Positions 1 to 4,940 of a stretch of 8,095 bases of DNA are shown here, one piece after another. Numbering within the stretch: position 1 is the first letter of the stretch; the number at the start of each line of letters is the position of its first letter. The translations under genes and the position numbers were made by a program. The DNA comes from Planctomycetota bacterium (GTDB lineage: Bacteria > Planctomycetota > Planctomycetia > Isosphaerales > Isosphaeraceae), in NCBI GenBank assembly GCA_021778575.1, contig JAJYCH010000178.1, positions 1-8,095 on the forward strand, written 5' to 3'. The notes under the pieces are model-generated. The model ran no database searches. It was not told the DNA's origin and saw only the letters and a list, made by a program, of their open reading frames with translations.

Positions 1-1
1 A

Positions 2-193
2 TTATTTGCCGCCAACCCGTTCGGCTATCACGACTTCGGCCAGAAAACCTCGGGAGAATTCGTTCTCCCCGCAGGCGAGTCGATTACCTTTCGATACCGG
101 GTCATCTTGCATGACGGTGATACCGCGTCGGCGAATATCTCGGCGGCGTTCCGGACTTATGAATCGGAATACCACTCAAAAGCTGAGAAGTGA
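2..193 (+). CDS. C-terminal end of a DUF6807 (PmoA-like) family protein, 5' truncated
   Basis: An open frame enters from the left edge and ends at TGA 191-193, giving 63 residues. It contains 'ANPFGYHDFGQ' (about residues 4-14), then 'LPAGESITFRYRVILHDGD' (about 22-40) and a polar tail. This resembles the end of the DUF6807 family, often annotated 'PmoA family protein', where an NPFG-type turn, a Gly-rich strand and an 'RYRVxLHDGD' strand close a beta-rich domain. These proteins are common in planctomycetes; their enzymatic role is not established, and the name does not mean a true methane monooxygenase subunit. The call rests on remembered family pattern over a short fragment. The gene runs toward the cyclo-ligase gene; the two stop codons are separated by three bases. 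Confidence 0.55.
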   Translation, partial: LFAANPFGYHDFGQKTSGEFVLPAGESITFRYRVILHDGDTASANISAAFRTYESEYHSKAEK

Positions 194-196
194 TCA

Positions 197-781
197 TTAG
201 TTGGTTCGAACCGATCGTCGCCAATCCGCCACTCCGTCAACCGGTTGGTCGTGGGGTTCGATCGGCAGATTCTCGAGCCATTGGGGTTCCAGGATCAAGG
301 CCCAGCGAGAGGCTTCGGGCCGTAATGTTGGCAATAGTTTATCATAATGTCCGGCGCCTCGTCCGAGCCGATAGCCTTTCGTGCTGAAGGCCAGGCCGGG
401 GACGAGCACCCAGTCGATGGTCTCGGGCTCGACTTTCGGGCAATTCAGCGAGGGTTCGGCAATTCCGCGATGTCCCGGTTCGAGGTCATGCGTCAGGTTG
501 GTGACCTGGTAGAGGTGCAGCGTCTTGCTCGATCGGTCGACCCGGGGCAGGATCAGCGTCTTGCCGAGTTTCAGGACCTGATCGAGTAGCGGCCGGGTCG
601 CGAATTCCTCTGCGAATGCGGAAACGTAGAGGAGAATCGTCGAGGCTTCAACGACTCCCGGAAGTTCGGTGAAACGCTCGGCGAGCGCGGATTCCTGAGC
701 CTGACGTTCGTCGGCGTCGAGTGCCAGAATCCGGCGGATGACCTCACGGCGGAGTGTCGTCTTCAGTGCTTTGAGGTCCAT
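197..781 (-). CDS. 5-formyltetrahydrofolate cyclo-ligase (MTHFS, YgfA/FAU1 family)
   Basis: Converts 5-formyltetrahydrofolate to 5,10-methenyltetrahydrofolate using ATP, returning the storage folate to the one-carbon pool in the cytoplasm. The 194-residue length is normal for the family. Visible family features are the basic N-terminus (K4-R12), the 'LYVSAFAEEFAT' strand with acidic residues at 58-59, 'GIAEPS' at 106-111, and the signature 'VPGLAF' (127-132) followed by 'RLGRGAGHYD' (138-147), a variant of the usual G-x-G-G-G-Y-Y-D phosphate loop. The end 'LPIEPHDQPVD' is also typical. I chose the ATG at 781 because the family begins just before the basic helix; an in-frame upstream start at 868 would run through the hairpin at 806-853 and into the 6S RNA. 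No clear Shine-Dalgarno is visible. 6S RNA lies immediately upstream on the same strand. Confidence 0.93.
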   Translation of the reverse strand: MDLKALKTTLRREVIRRILALDADERQAQESALAERFTELPGVVEASTILLYVSAFAEEFATRPLLDQVLKLGKTLILPRVDRSSKTLHLYQVTNLTHDLEPGHRGIAEPSLNCPKVEPETIDWVLVPGLAFSTKGYRLGRGAGHYDKLLPTLRPEASRWALILEPQWLENLPIEPHDQPVDGVADWRRSVRTN

Positions 782-805
782 GAGAGCGGGAAATCCGTGA
801 AAGGA

Positions 806-853
806 CAAGGCCCGCGTCCGGCTTCGATCGCTCGAAGACAGGCGCGGGCCTTG
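806..853. terminator. Long nested hairpin between 6S RNA and the cyclo-ligase gene
   Basis: Eleven-base perfect arms (806-816 and 843-853, GC-rich) enclose a second perfect six-base stem (822-827 with 832-837) around a four-base loop. On the minus strand it follows the U-tract that ends 6S RNA and sits 25 bases before the cyclo-ligase start. It has no proper U-tract after it on either strand: the minus strand continues TTGTCCTTTC. It may back up 6S termination, insulate the cyclo-ligase mRNA, or act as a processing or stability structure. The inverted repeat is certain; the function is inferred. Confidence 0.5.
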
Positions 854-855
854 AA

Positions 856-1017
856 AAAAATCCTCCACCGCAATGCCGTTGAGACGCTTTTGAGAACCCG
901 CAGTTTAAGTGGGTGCCTTGGACCAGGACGGACAAGCCGAACGGCCTTGAATCGGCTCCCAACGGGTACTCATTGGTTCGCCAAAAGAACGCCCCTATCG
1001 AACATGGCAGAGGACTT
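856..1017 (-). ncRNA. ssrS: 6S RNA (SsrS), RNA polymerase sigma-70 holoenzyme inhibitor
   Basis: 6S RNA mimics an open promoter, binds housekeeping RNA polymerase and serves as template for short product RNAs. Reading the minus strand, the 5' part has CCTCTGCCATGTTCG, close to E. coli TCTCTGAGATGTTCG; the middle has GTCCGTCC, as in E. coli; then ACTTAAACTGCG matches E. coli CCTTAAAACTGCG; and the 3' arm ends CGGCATTGCGGTGGAGGATT, like the E. coli 3' arm. The fold fits: a closing stem of about 12 bp (1006-1017 with 858-869), an internal stem GAGUACCCG with CGGGUUCUC (8 of 9 pairs), an apical hairpin and a large central bubble. The closing stem runs into seven U residues (854-860), giving a built-in terminator. 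The cyclo-ligase gene downstream repeats the known 6S-ygfA arrangement. The 5' end is uncertain and may lie up to about 20 nt earlier. Confidence 0.87.
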
Positions 1018-1042
1018 CGTCCAGCCGAAACCAGACACTGAC

Positions 1043-1071
1043 AATGTAGCCCCGAACCGACCGGACTTCAA
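1043..1071 (-). promoter_or_regulatory. Candidate sigma-70-type promoter for 6S RNA
   Basis: On the minus strand, TTGAAG (1071-1066) and TACATT (1048-1043) are separated by 17 bases, each matching four of six consensus positions. Transcription would start near 1036-1034, about 20 nt before the paired 5' arm of 6S RNA, which would require a short leader or 5' trimming. The -35 box lies inside a 15-bp palindrome (1062-1076). The site is only 27 bases past the stop codon of the UVR-motif gene. Confidence 0.4.
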
Positions 1072-1076
1072 GTCCG
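1062..1076. repeat. 15-bp palindrome over the 6S RNA -35 box
   Basis: Seven-base perfect arms (CGGACTT and AAGTCCG) flank one central base. It overlaps the predicted -35 element of the 6S promoter, where a dimeric regulator could block RNA polymerase. It lies only 22 bases past the UVR-motif stop, so an RNA hairpin role is possible, but the one-base centre makes that poor. Operator function is inference. Confidence 0.4.
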
Positions 1077-1097
1077 ACTCACGAAAACATCGACCGA

Positions 1098-1877
1098 TCA
1101 CGACGGACGAGATACCGGGATCTCACCGGCGGCCGTTGTCCCTTTGAGTCGGCCGATCTGGTCGCGGAGCCTCGCGGCTTCCTCGTAATCTTCGAGCGAG
1201 ATGGCCAGAGTAAGCTGTTGCTCGAGCCGTTCGACCGGGCCGACCGGGCGGCTCTGTTCGATCTCGCGACGGATCTTGATCAGCTTGGCGAGTTCGCGGC
1301 AGTGAAACTGGTCTTCTTCCTGTTCATAGTCCCGGAGGAAAACGCGAATTCCCTCGATCCCCTCGTCGATGGCCTGGAGTGCCCCGGCATAGTCGTTCCG
1401 GTCCATGGCCTGGTTGCTCTGGGCCCGGGCTCGCATCATCGTGACGTACGGTCGGTAGCGATCGAACTGAACCTTATCGCTTCGATCGGTGGCGTGTTTG
1501 ACCGCGAAGGCGAACAGCCGGAGATTCCGGGTCGTGTCGCGGATGACCATGTCGAAGCGTTTGAGGTGATAGGCGGCAAAGTAGCGATGATAATATTGCA
1601 TTCCCTCACGAAGAAGTTCGCCGGCCTCCTCCGAATCGATCCGGTATTCGTCGGGATTGGTGGCTTCGAGGACTCGCGACTCGTGAAATTCGAGGAGTGA
1701 TTCGAAACCATGAGGGCGCTGGCCGTCGGGACGACCGCTCAGCTCCATCTGGATCAATCCCAGGTCGATTCGCCGTTGCAACTTGTCGCGGCCATCGGTT
1801 CCGCTGACGATCCGGACCTGGTAATCGTCCGGGTCGTGGTCCCAACCATTCAGGATCGGGGTGATGTCCTTGGACAA
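1098..1877 (-). CDS. UVR-motif protein of planctomycete type, function unknown
   Basis: A soluble protein of about 259 residues with no signal peptide or membrane segment. The C-terminal part (about 215-245, 'VERLEQQLTLAISLEDYEEA' and following) is a UVR motif, the helical hairpin by which UvrB and UvrC contact each other; it also occurs in McsA, Clp ATPases and many planctomycete proteins. The N-terminal third contains 'DPDDYQVRIVSGTDGR' and 'RIDLGLIQMELSGRPDG', a block I associate with conserved planctomycete proteins of unknown role; the middle is helical and rich in charged and aromatic residues. There is no ATG at the start. I prefer TTG at 1877, because GGAG (1890-1887) lies nine bases upstream and the product would begin M-S-K-D-I-T; a TTG at 1901 has no ribosome site. 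A protein-protein adaptor role is inferred; DNA repair is not shown. Confidence 0.75.
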   Translation of the reverse strand: MSKDITPILNGWDHDPDDYQVRIVSGTDGRDKLQRRIDLGLIQMELSGRPDGQRPHGFESLLEFHESRVLEATNPDEYRIDSEEAGELLREGMQYYHRYFAAYHLKRFDMVIRDTTRNLRLFAFAVKHATDRSDKVQFDRYRPYVTMMRARAQSNQAMDRNDYAGALQAIDEGIEGIRVFLRDYEQEEDQFHCRELAKLIKIRREIEQSRPVGPVERLEQQLTLAISLEDYEEAARLRDQIGRLKGTTAAGEIPVSRPS

Positions 1878-1897
1878 AGGTAGAGTCTCCGGGCCGT

Positions 1898-1911
1898 TCA
1901 AGTCGTTTGAG
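1898..1911. repeat. 14-bp direct repeat, copy 1
   Basis: The sequence TCAAGTCGTTTGAG recurs exactly 100 bp further on at 1998-2011. This copy lies in the presumed leader of the UVR-motif gene, just upstream of its preferred TTG start. Each copy contains a small inverted repeat (TCAA/TTGA). Confidence 0.6.
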
Positions 1912-1927
1912 GCGGATCAGGTGAACA

Positions 1928-1960
1928 GCGTGACGATCCTTACTCTAGTTTACGTCACGC
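1928..1960. repeat. 8-bp inverted repeat around a candidate promoter start (operator-like)
   Basis: Perfect arms GCGTGACG (1928-1935) and CGTCACGC (1953-1960) are separated by 17 bases. The spacer contains the predicted -10 box and start of the UVR-motif promoter. Two half-sites bracketing a -10 region are typical of a repressor operator; a stem-loop in the RNA is the alternative. The repeat is certain, its role inferred. Confidence 0.45.
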
Positions 1961-1974
1961 GATCGTTCCGGCAA
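1947..1974 (-). promoter_or_regulatory. Candidate promoter of the UVR-motif gene
   Basis: On the minus strand TTGCCG (1974-1969) and TAAACT (1952-1947) are 16 bases apart, each four of six matches to the sigma-70 consensus. Transcription would begin near 1940, giving a leader of about 60 nt before the TTG at 1877. The inverted repeat at 1928-1960 surrounds the -10 box. Confidence 0.35.
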
Positions 1975-1979
1975 TGGCA

Positions 1980-2029
1980 GACGCCGCGTCTTCGCGCTCA
2001 AGTCGTTTGAGTACGAAGGCCGCGGCGTC
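1980..2029. terminator. Long nested hairpin downstream of the DUF4912 gene
   Basis: Three stems are stacked: GACGCCGCG with CGCGGCGTC (1980-1988/2021-2029), CTTCG with CGAAG (1990-1994/2014-2018), and CTCAA with TTGAG (1997-2001/2007-2011). It begins 27 bases past the DUF4912 stop (minus strand). No U-tract follows on either strand, so it is either a U-less terminator or a 3'-end stabiliser. Its tip is copy 2 of the 14-bp direct repeat. Confidence 0.55.
1998..2011. repeat. 14-bp direct repeat, copy 2
   Basis: Identical to 1898-1911 (TCAAGTCGTTTGAG). This copy forms the apical stem-loop of the hairpin at 1980-2029. Confidence 0.6.
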
Positions 2030-2055
2030 GGTCGATGGACGGTTCGGTCACTAGA

Positions 2056-3111
2056 TCAGAGTTCGTTGCCGTCGTGAATCATCGGCTCGAGTTCCTTGGT
2101 GTTCCGCTCGACGGCGAGGACGATCGTCCGCTCCTCGACGCCATCGGGGCTGGCGGCGACAGCGGGAATAATCTGCCGTGAGTCGGGCAAGCTGAACCGA
2201 ACGGTGAACGTTCCGTCGGGACGGAGCTGGACCGGTTCCCCCTGGAGGGTCACCTTCGCGTTCGGCTCGGTCGCGCCGTACACGATGAGTTCGGCGTCGA
2301 TCTCGAAGTGAAAGCCATTGGACAGGCCGTGGAGGGCACCCGTCCCCAGAGTCTGAAGCGAGAGCCCGTGCATGGGCCGACGGAGCCGCTCCTCGAACAG
2401 TTCGCGAAGATCCTGCGAGCTCGCCGATCCGTTCGAACCACCCGACTGATGATAGATCTTCTGAAACTGGTCCTGAACGCTGGCCCAGTTTTCATCGAGA
2501 ACGTCGGAGACCCCCGCTCGGGGCGTGCTCACCACGTTCGAGCGGGCCAGTACGAAGAACTTGCCCCGTCGCGCCAGATAGCCGATATCAATCCGATAGG
2601 AGCGGGGCGGATTATTGACATCAATATACCAGTTGTTCACGCCGCCGTGGATCTCGATATCGCGAACCTGGCGCTCGGATGCCGAGGTTGTATCCTCGCT
2701 CGTGACATCCATCAATCGGAGAACCGGGCGAGCCGTGTGCCAGTCCTGTCCGAGAGCGGCCTGCGCCCGAGCCAGTGTCGAACGGCTCAACTCCCAGTAG
2801 GCATGCAGCCAGAACGGATCACGGACCATCGCAATGATTCGATCCTTGACACAGGCATGATCGAGCGGGCGATGAGAAGCGACCGGCAGAATTCTGGGAG
2901 TCACCGCCGCGGGTTGCGGACGCTTGGAGGGAGGGTTGGCAATCGTCTTCTCGGGCGAAGGCTTGGCGTCTTTCTTCAAGGTGGCCGGCTGGGGCGACAG
3001 TGCGCGGATCAATTGATCTTTACGCATTGCATGCCAGCCGACAATTCCCTGATCCTTAGCCATCCGCGCCAGAACTTTCTTGTTACAGTCCTTGAGCGAA
3101 TCGACGGTCAT
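2056..3111 (-). CDS. DUF4912 protein with N-terminal Rho-N/SAP-like helix pair
   Basis: A 351-residue protein with no signal peptide. Residues about 1-40 ('MTVDSLKDCNKKVLARMAKD' onward, with 'MRKDQLIRAL') look like the helical domain at the N-terminus of Rho termination factor, often a nucleic-acid contact module. A Pro/Lys-rich linker (about 41-85) follows, then the DUF4912 domain (about 88-210): 'DRIIAMVRDPFWLHAYWELS', 'RSYRIDIGYLARRGKFFVLA' and 'SNVVSTPR'. The C-terminal part ('FEIDAELIVYGATEPNAKV', 'LRPDGTFTVRFSLPD', 'EERTIVLAVERNT') is a second beta-rich unit usual in planctomycete members. The function of DUF4912 is unknown. I chose the ATG at 3111 because GGAG lies nine bases upstream; the in-frame ATG at 3183 has no ribosome site and would add an atypical 24-residue extension. 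The gene stands alone between hairpin 1980-2029 and terminator 3288-3335. Confidence 0.85.
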   Translation of the reverse strand: MTVDSLKDCNKKVLARMAKDQGIVGWHAMRKDQLIRALSPQPATLKKDAKPSPEKTIANPPSKRPQPAAVTPRILPVASHRPLDHACVKDRIIAMVRDPFWLHAYWELSRSTLARAQAALGQDWHTARPVLRLMDVTSEDTTSASERQVRDIEIHGGVNNWYIDVNNPPRSYRIDIGYLARRGKFFVLARSNVVSTPRAGVSDVLDENWASVQDQFQKIYHQSGGSNGSASSQDLRELFEERLRRPMHGLSLQTLGTGALHGLSNGFHFEIDAELIVYGATEPNAKVTLQGEPVQLRPDGTFTVRFSLPDSRQIIPAVAASPDGVEERTIVLAVERNTKELEPMIHDGNEL

Positions 3112-3198
3112 GCGGGGCCACTCCGTCTCCGTCCCAGAGCCGCGTTGCGCGGGCCGAGACGTGACAAGGAACGCGAGGTTCATCCGTGAGTGGGCCGA

Positions 3199-3223
3199 TC
3201 CGGGATGCTCCCTGCGTCCCGGA
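3199..3223. repeat. 7-bp inverted repeat in the DUF4912 leader or promoter region
   Basis: Perfect arms TCCGGGA (3199-3205) and TCCCGGA (3217-3223) surround an 11-base loop, about 90 bp upstream of the DUF4912 start. It could be a leader hairpin or a regulator site. I see no convincing -10/-35 pair for this gene nearby. Confidence 0.3.
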
Positions 3224-3287
3224 CTGAGGTTTAACCGCGGACCGGCTCTAGAACGCGAGCCGTCGACCCATCAGGCGAGCGAATCCG

Positions 3288-3335
3288 AAAAAAAAAGCGG
3301 CCGTCCAGCCCGTGAATCACGGTGGAGAGCCGCTT
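3288..3335 (-). terminator. Strong intrinsic terminator of a minus-strand transcript
   Basis: On the minus strand a long, nearly continuous stem (AAGCGGC/GCCGCTT at 3329-3335/3295-3301, TCCA/TGGA at 3323-3326/3304-3307, and CCGTG/CACGG around an AAT loop) runs straight into nine U residues (3296-3288). This is the best intrinsic terminator in the window. No protein gene on the minus strand lies upstream of it, and the DUF4912 gene starts downstream, so it must end a separate short transcript. In the plus direction no U-tract follows. Confidence 0.8.
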
Positions 3336-3425
3336 ACTGATCATTGATTCGGGAGCACGAGGGCGACGACATGCCTGGTCCCCACACTAGCTCAATTCAG
3401 CTTGGAGCCGAAAGGAATCACCGCG
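3288..3425 (-). ncRNA. Predicted small RNA of about 140 nt, no known family recognised
   Basis: A promoter with a -35, 17-bp spacing and an extended -10 (3432-3460) faces the intrinsic terminator at 3288-3335, and the DNA between holds no credible protein gene. The predicted RNA would start near 3425. It can form a small AGCT/AGCT hairpin and a stem pairing GGGA..GCATG with CGTGC..TCCC (about 3352-3385), followed by the terminator stem. It contains only a 12-codon reading frame (ATG at 3372) preceded by GGGGA, which could be a micro-ORF or chance. I compared it mentally with SRP, 6S, tmRNA and RNase P RNA and saw no match. It lies about 200 bp from the atp operon promoter and points away from it. 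The existence of the transcript is an inference from signals. Confidence 0.45.
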
Positions 3426-3431
3426 AAACCA

Positions 3432-3460
3432 GTCTTACCAGACCTCGATAAGATCGTCAA
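3432..3460 (-). promoter_or_regulatory. Extended -10 promoter of the predicted small RNA
   Basis: On the minus strand TTGACG (3460-3455; five of six) is followed after 17 bases by TAAGAC (3437-3432; three of six), preceded by TGG, an extended -10 element that compensates for a weak -10 box. Start would be near 3425. Confidence 0.45.
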
Positions 3461-3481
3461 TTCCATTTTCTCGGACTTTCG

Positions 3482-3493
3482 GCCAGTTCTGGC
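3482..3493. repeat. 12-bp palindrome upstream of the atp promoter
   Basis: Perfect arms GCCAG and CTGGC separated by TT. It lies between the two divergent promoters (small RNA and atp operon), where a shared regulator could bind. No regulator can be named. Confidence 0.3.
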
Positions 3494-3526
3494 ACCGGCG
3501 GCTCGACTTGCAGCGTTCAATCGGAA

Positions 3527-3544
3527 GACTTGACGCGTCAGGTC
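3527..3544. repeat. 18-bp near-perfect palindrome between divergent promoters
   Basis: A ten-base perfect palindrome, TGACGCGTCA (3531-3540), is extended by GAC/GTC arms, with one mismatched pair. It sits about 90 bp upstream of the atp -35 box and 67 bp upstream of the small-RNA -35 box. The symmetry and position suggest an operator, but no factor is known from the sequence. Confidence 0.4.
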
Positions 3545-3633
3545 CGCTTTTCCCAACCCGTTTTCTCCAGGTGACTTAACCGAACCGAAACTGACATTGT
3601 GAAAAATTTCTCGAATTTCCCCGAGGTGGGTTG

Positions 3634-3661
3634 TTGACATGATCCGAGGTGCGGGTATGCT
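3634..3661 (+). promoter_or_regulatory. Sigma-70-type promoter of the ATP synthase operon
   Basis: TTGACA (3634-3639, perfect consensus) and TATGCT (3656-3661, four of six) are 16 bases apart. An AT-rich segment (3601-3619) lies upstream. Transcription would start near 3668, leaving a leader of about 108 nt before the atpZ-like start. The leader contains a small CTTCG-AAAAA-CGAAG hairpin at 3746-3760. This is the best promoter in the window and nothing better lies before the operon. Confidence 0.65.
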
Positions 3662-3775
3662 GTCTTTCACCTGGGATTCGCGGTCGTGCCGCCGATGTCG
3701 ATCATTTTCTCGCTGCTGCCCGGTGAAGCCACACCTTCATCGGACCTTCGAAAAACGAAGAATCGAGAATGGCTC

Positions 3776-4000
3776 ATGGCCGATCAGGATTCTCGGTCGC
3801 CGATCTCGGTCGGTATCGAGTGGTCAGCCAAGATCAGCACGATTGGTTTCGAATTCGCCGTGCCGGCCTTGTTTGGTCATTTCCTCGATCGGCAATTCGG
3901 TTCAAACCCCATCGGACTGCTGGTGGGAATGGTTCTCGGGTTCTCGGTCGGGATGCTCCATATCCTGCGAATCGCCCGAGATGCCTCGAAGCCGACCTGA
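3776..4000 (+). CDS. atpZ: AtpZ/AtpI-like small membrane protein of the ATP synthase operon
   Basis: A 74-residue protein with two membrane segments (about 18-36 and 45-66) joined by a short loop with 'DRQFGSNPIG', and a basic end. This size, the two helices, the Gly-rich second helix and the position as first gene of the atp operon fit the AtpZ family (also called F0F1-ATPase subunit, Ca2+/Mg2+ transporter). AtpZ and AtpI are thought to help c-ring assembly or Mg2+ supply rather than to be part of the working enzyme. The ATG at 3776 begins a normal-length product; longer in-frame starts (GTG 3686, ATG 3695) add an unlikely extension. The ribosome site is weak. There is no separate full-length AtpI before atpB. 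The symbol is given with moderate certainty. Confidence 0.75.
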   Translation: MADQDSRSPISVGIEWSAKISTIGFEFAVPALFGHFLDRQFGSNPIGLLVGMVLGFSVGMLHILRIARDASKPT

Positions 4001-4069
4001 CCGTCGATGATTCGCCAGCCAATTGCGGTGCATCCCGAAATCATTTGATTCAGTGAGAATAACATCAAC

Positions 4070-4915
4070 ATGTCTTCGGAAGCATCTCATAGCAACCCTC
4101 TTGACCATGTGGTGGACCACGTTGTCGATTCCAGTCACCTGGAGTTGCCCTGGGGTCGCAATGGGCTCGTCGTGGATTTGCCCAAGATTCCGCTGGGGTT
4201 CTATGATCTCCAGATTACGCGTTTCATGCTGATGGAGTTGATCGCGGCCGTCCTGGTCGCCGCGATCTTGATTCCGCTGGCCCGTCATATCGCCAAGCAT
4301 CCGATCACCCGGGGCCGGTTCCTCAATGCCTTCGAGGTTCTGGTGCTGTTTATCCGCGACAGCGTGGCTCGCCCCACGATTGGCGGTCGCGATGCCGACA
4401 AGTATCTTCCTTATCTCTGGACCGTCTTTTTCTTCGTCCTCTTCAACAATCTACTGGGGATGATTCCCGGCGGGGCATCGGCAACCGGAAGCATCAACGT
4501 CACCGCGGTTCTGGCGGTGATGACGTTCGGGGTGGTCCTGTTCGCCGGGATGAAGGCTTCGGGACCGATCGGGTTCTGGGTGAACCTGGTCCCGACGCTC
4601 GACGTTCACCCGGCCTTGAAGTTCTTCCTCTGGCCGCTGATGTTCTTCATCGAGATCGGCGGGTTGTTCATCCGCCACCTGGTCCTTTGCGTCCGGTTGT
4701 TTGCCAACATGTTGGCTGGACACATCGTTCTGGCGGTGATCCTGACATTTCTTATCGCGGTGAGCGGGAATGCCTGGTATGTTGTTGCCCCCGCGAGCAT
4801 TGCGGGAGTGATTGCTCTCAGTCTGCTGGAACTCTTCGTGGCGTTCCTTCAGGCGTATATTTTTGTCTTCCTGTCCGCGCTGTTCATCGGCTCGGCGGCC
4901 CATCCACACCACTGA
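4070..4915 (+). CDS. atpB: ATP synthase F0 subunit a
   Basis: Forms the two proton half-channels of F0 beside the c-ring. It has 281 residues with several strongly hydrophobic helices. The key helix has 'CVRLFANMLAGH' (207-218): R209 corresponds to the essential E. coli Arg210 and N213 to Asn214. The last helix has 'LQAYIF' with Q261 matching Gln252. H218 stands where E. coli has Glu219, and E254 where it has His245, a reciprocal exchange. The soluble N-terminus (1-50) contains several His and Asp residues. The start at 4070 gives a family-normal N-terminus; the ribosome site is weak (GAGAA 14 bases upstream). It follows the atpZ-like gene by 69 bases. Confidence 0.96.
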   Translation: MSSEASHSNPLDHVVDHVVDSSHLELPWGRNGLVVDLPKIPLGFYDLQITRFMLMELIAAVLVAAILIPLARHIAKHPITRGRFLNAFEVLVLFIRDSVARPTIGGRDADKYLPYLWTVFFFVLFNNLLGMIPGGASATGSINVTAVLAVMTFGVVLFAGMKASGPIGFWVNLVPTLDVHPALKFFLWPLMFFIEIGGLFIRHLVLCVRLFANMLAGHIVLAVILTFLIAVSGNAWYVVAPASIAGVIALSLLELFVAFLQAYIFVFLSALFIGSAAHPHH

Positions 4916-4940
4916 TCAACAACTTATTGAGAATGGGAGT

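Noticed and set aside
797..1147. Plus-strand 116-codon frame across 797-1147
   Set aside because: It is antisense to 6S RNA and the hairpin 806-853 and shows no protein family features.
2308..3189. Plus-strand 293-codon frame
   Set aside because: Antisense shadow of the DUF4912 gene, with no ribosome site and an Arg-rich, domain-free translation.
3288..3425. SRP RNA, tmRNA or RNase P RNA as identity of the predicted small RNA
   Set aside because: The SRP GGAAGGAAGCA-type loop, a tRNA-like tmRNA end and the RNase P conserved blocks are all absent.
3392..3670. Minus-strand 92-codon reading frame in the DUF4912-atp gap
   Set aside because: No ribosome site, no recognisable domain, odd low-complexity composition, and it spans the atp promoter and the predicted small-RNA promoter. 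Treated as chance.
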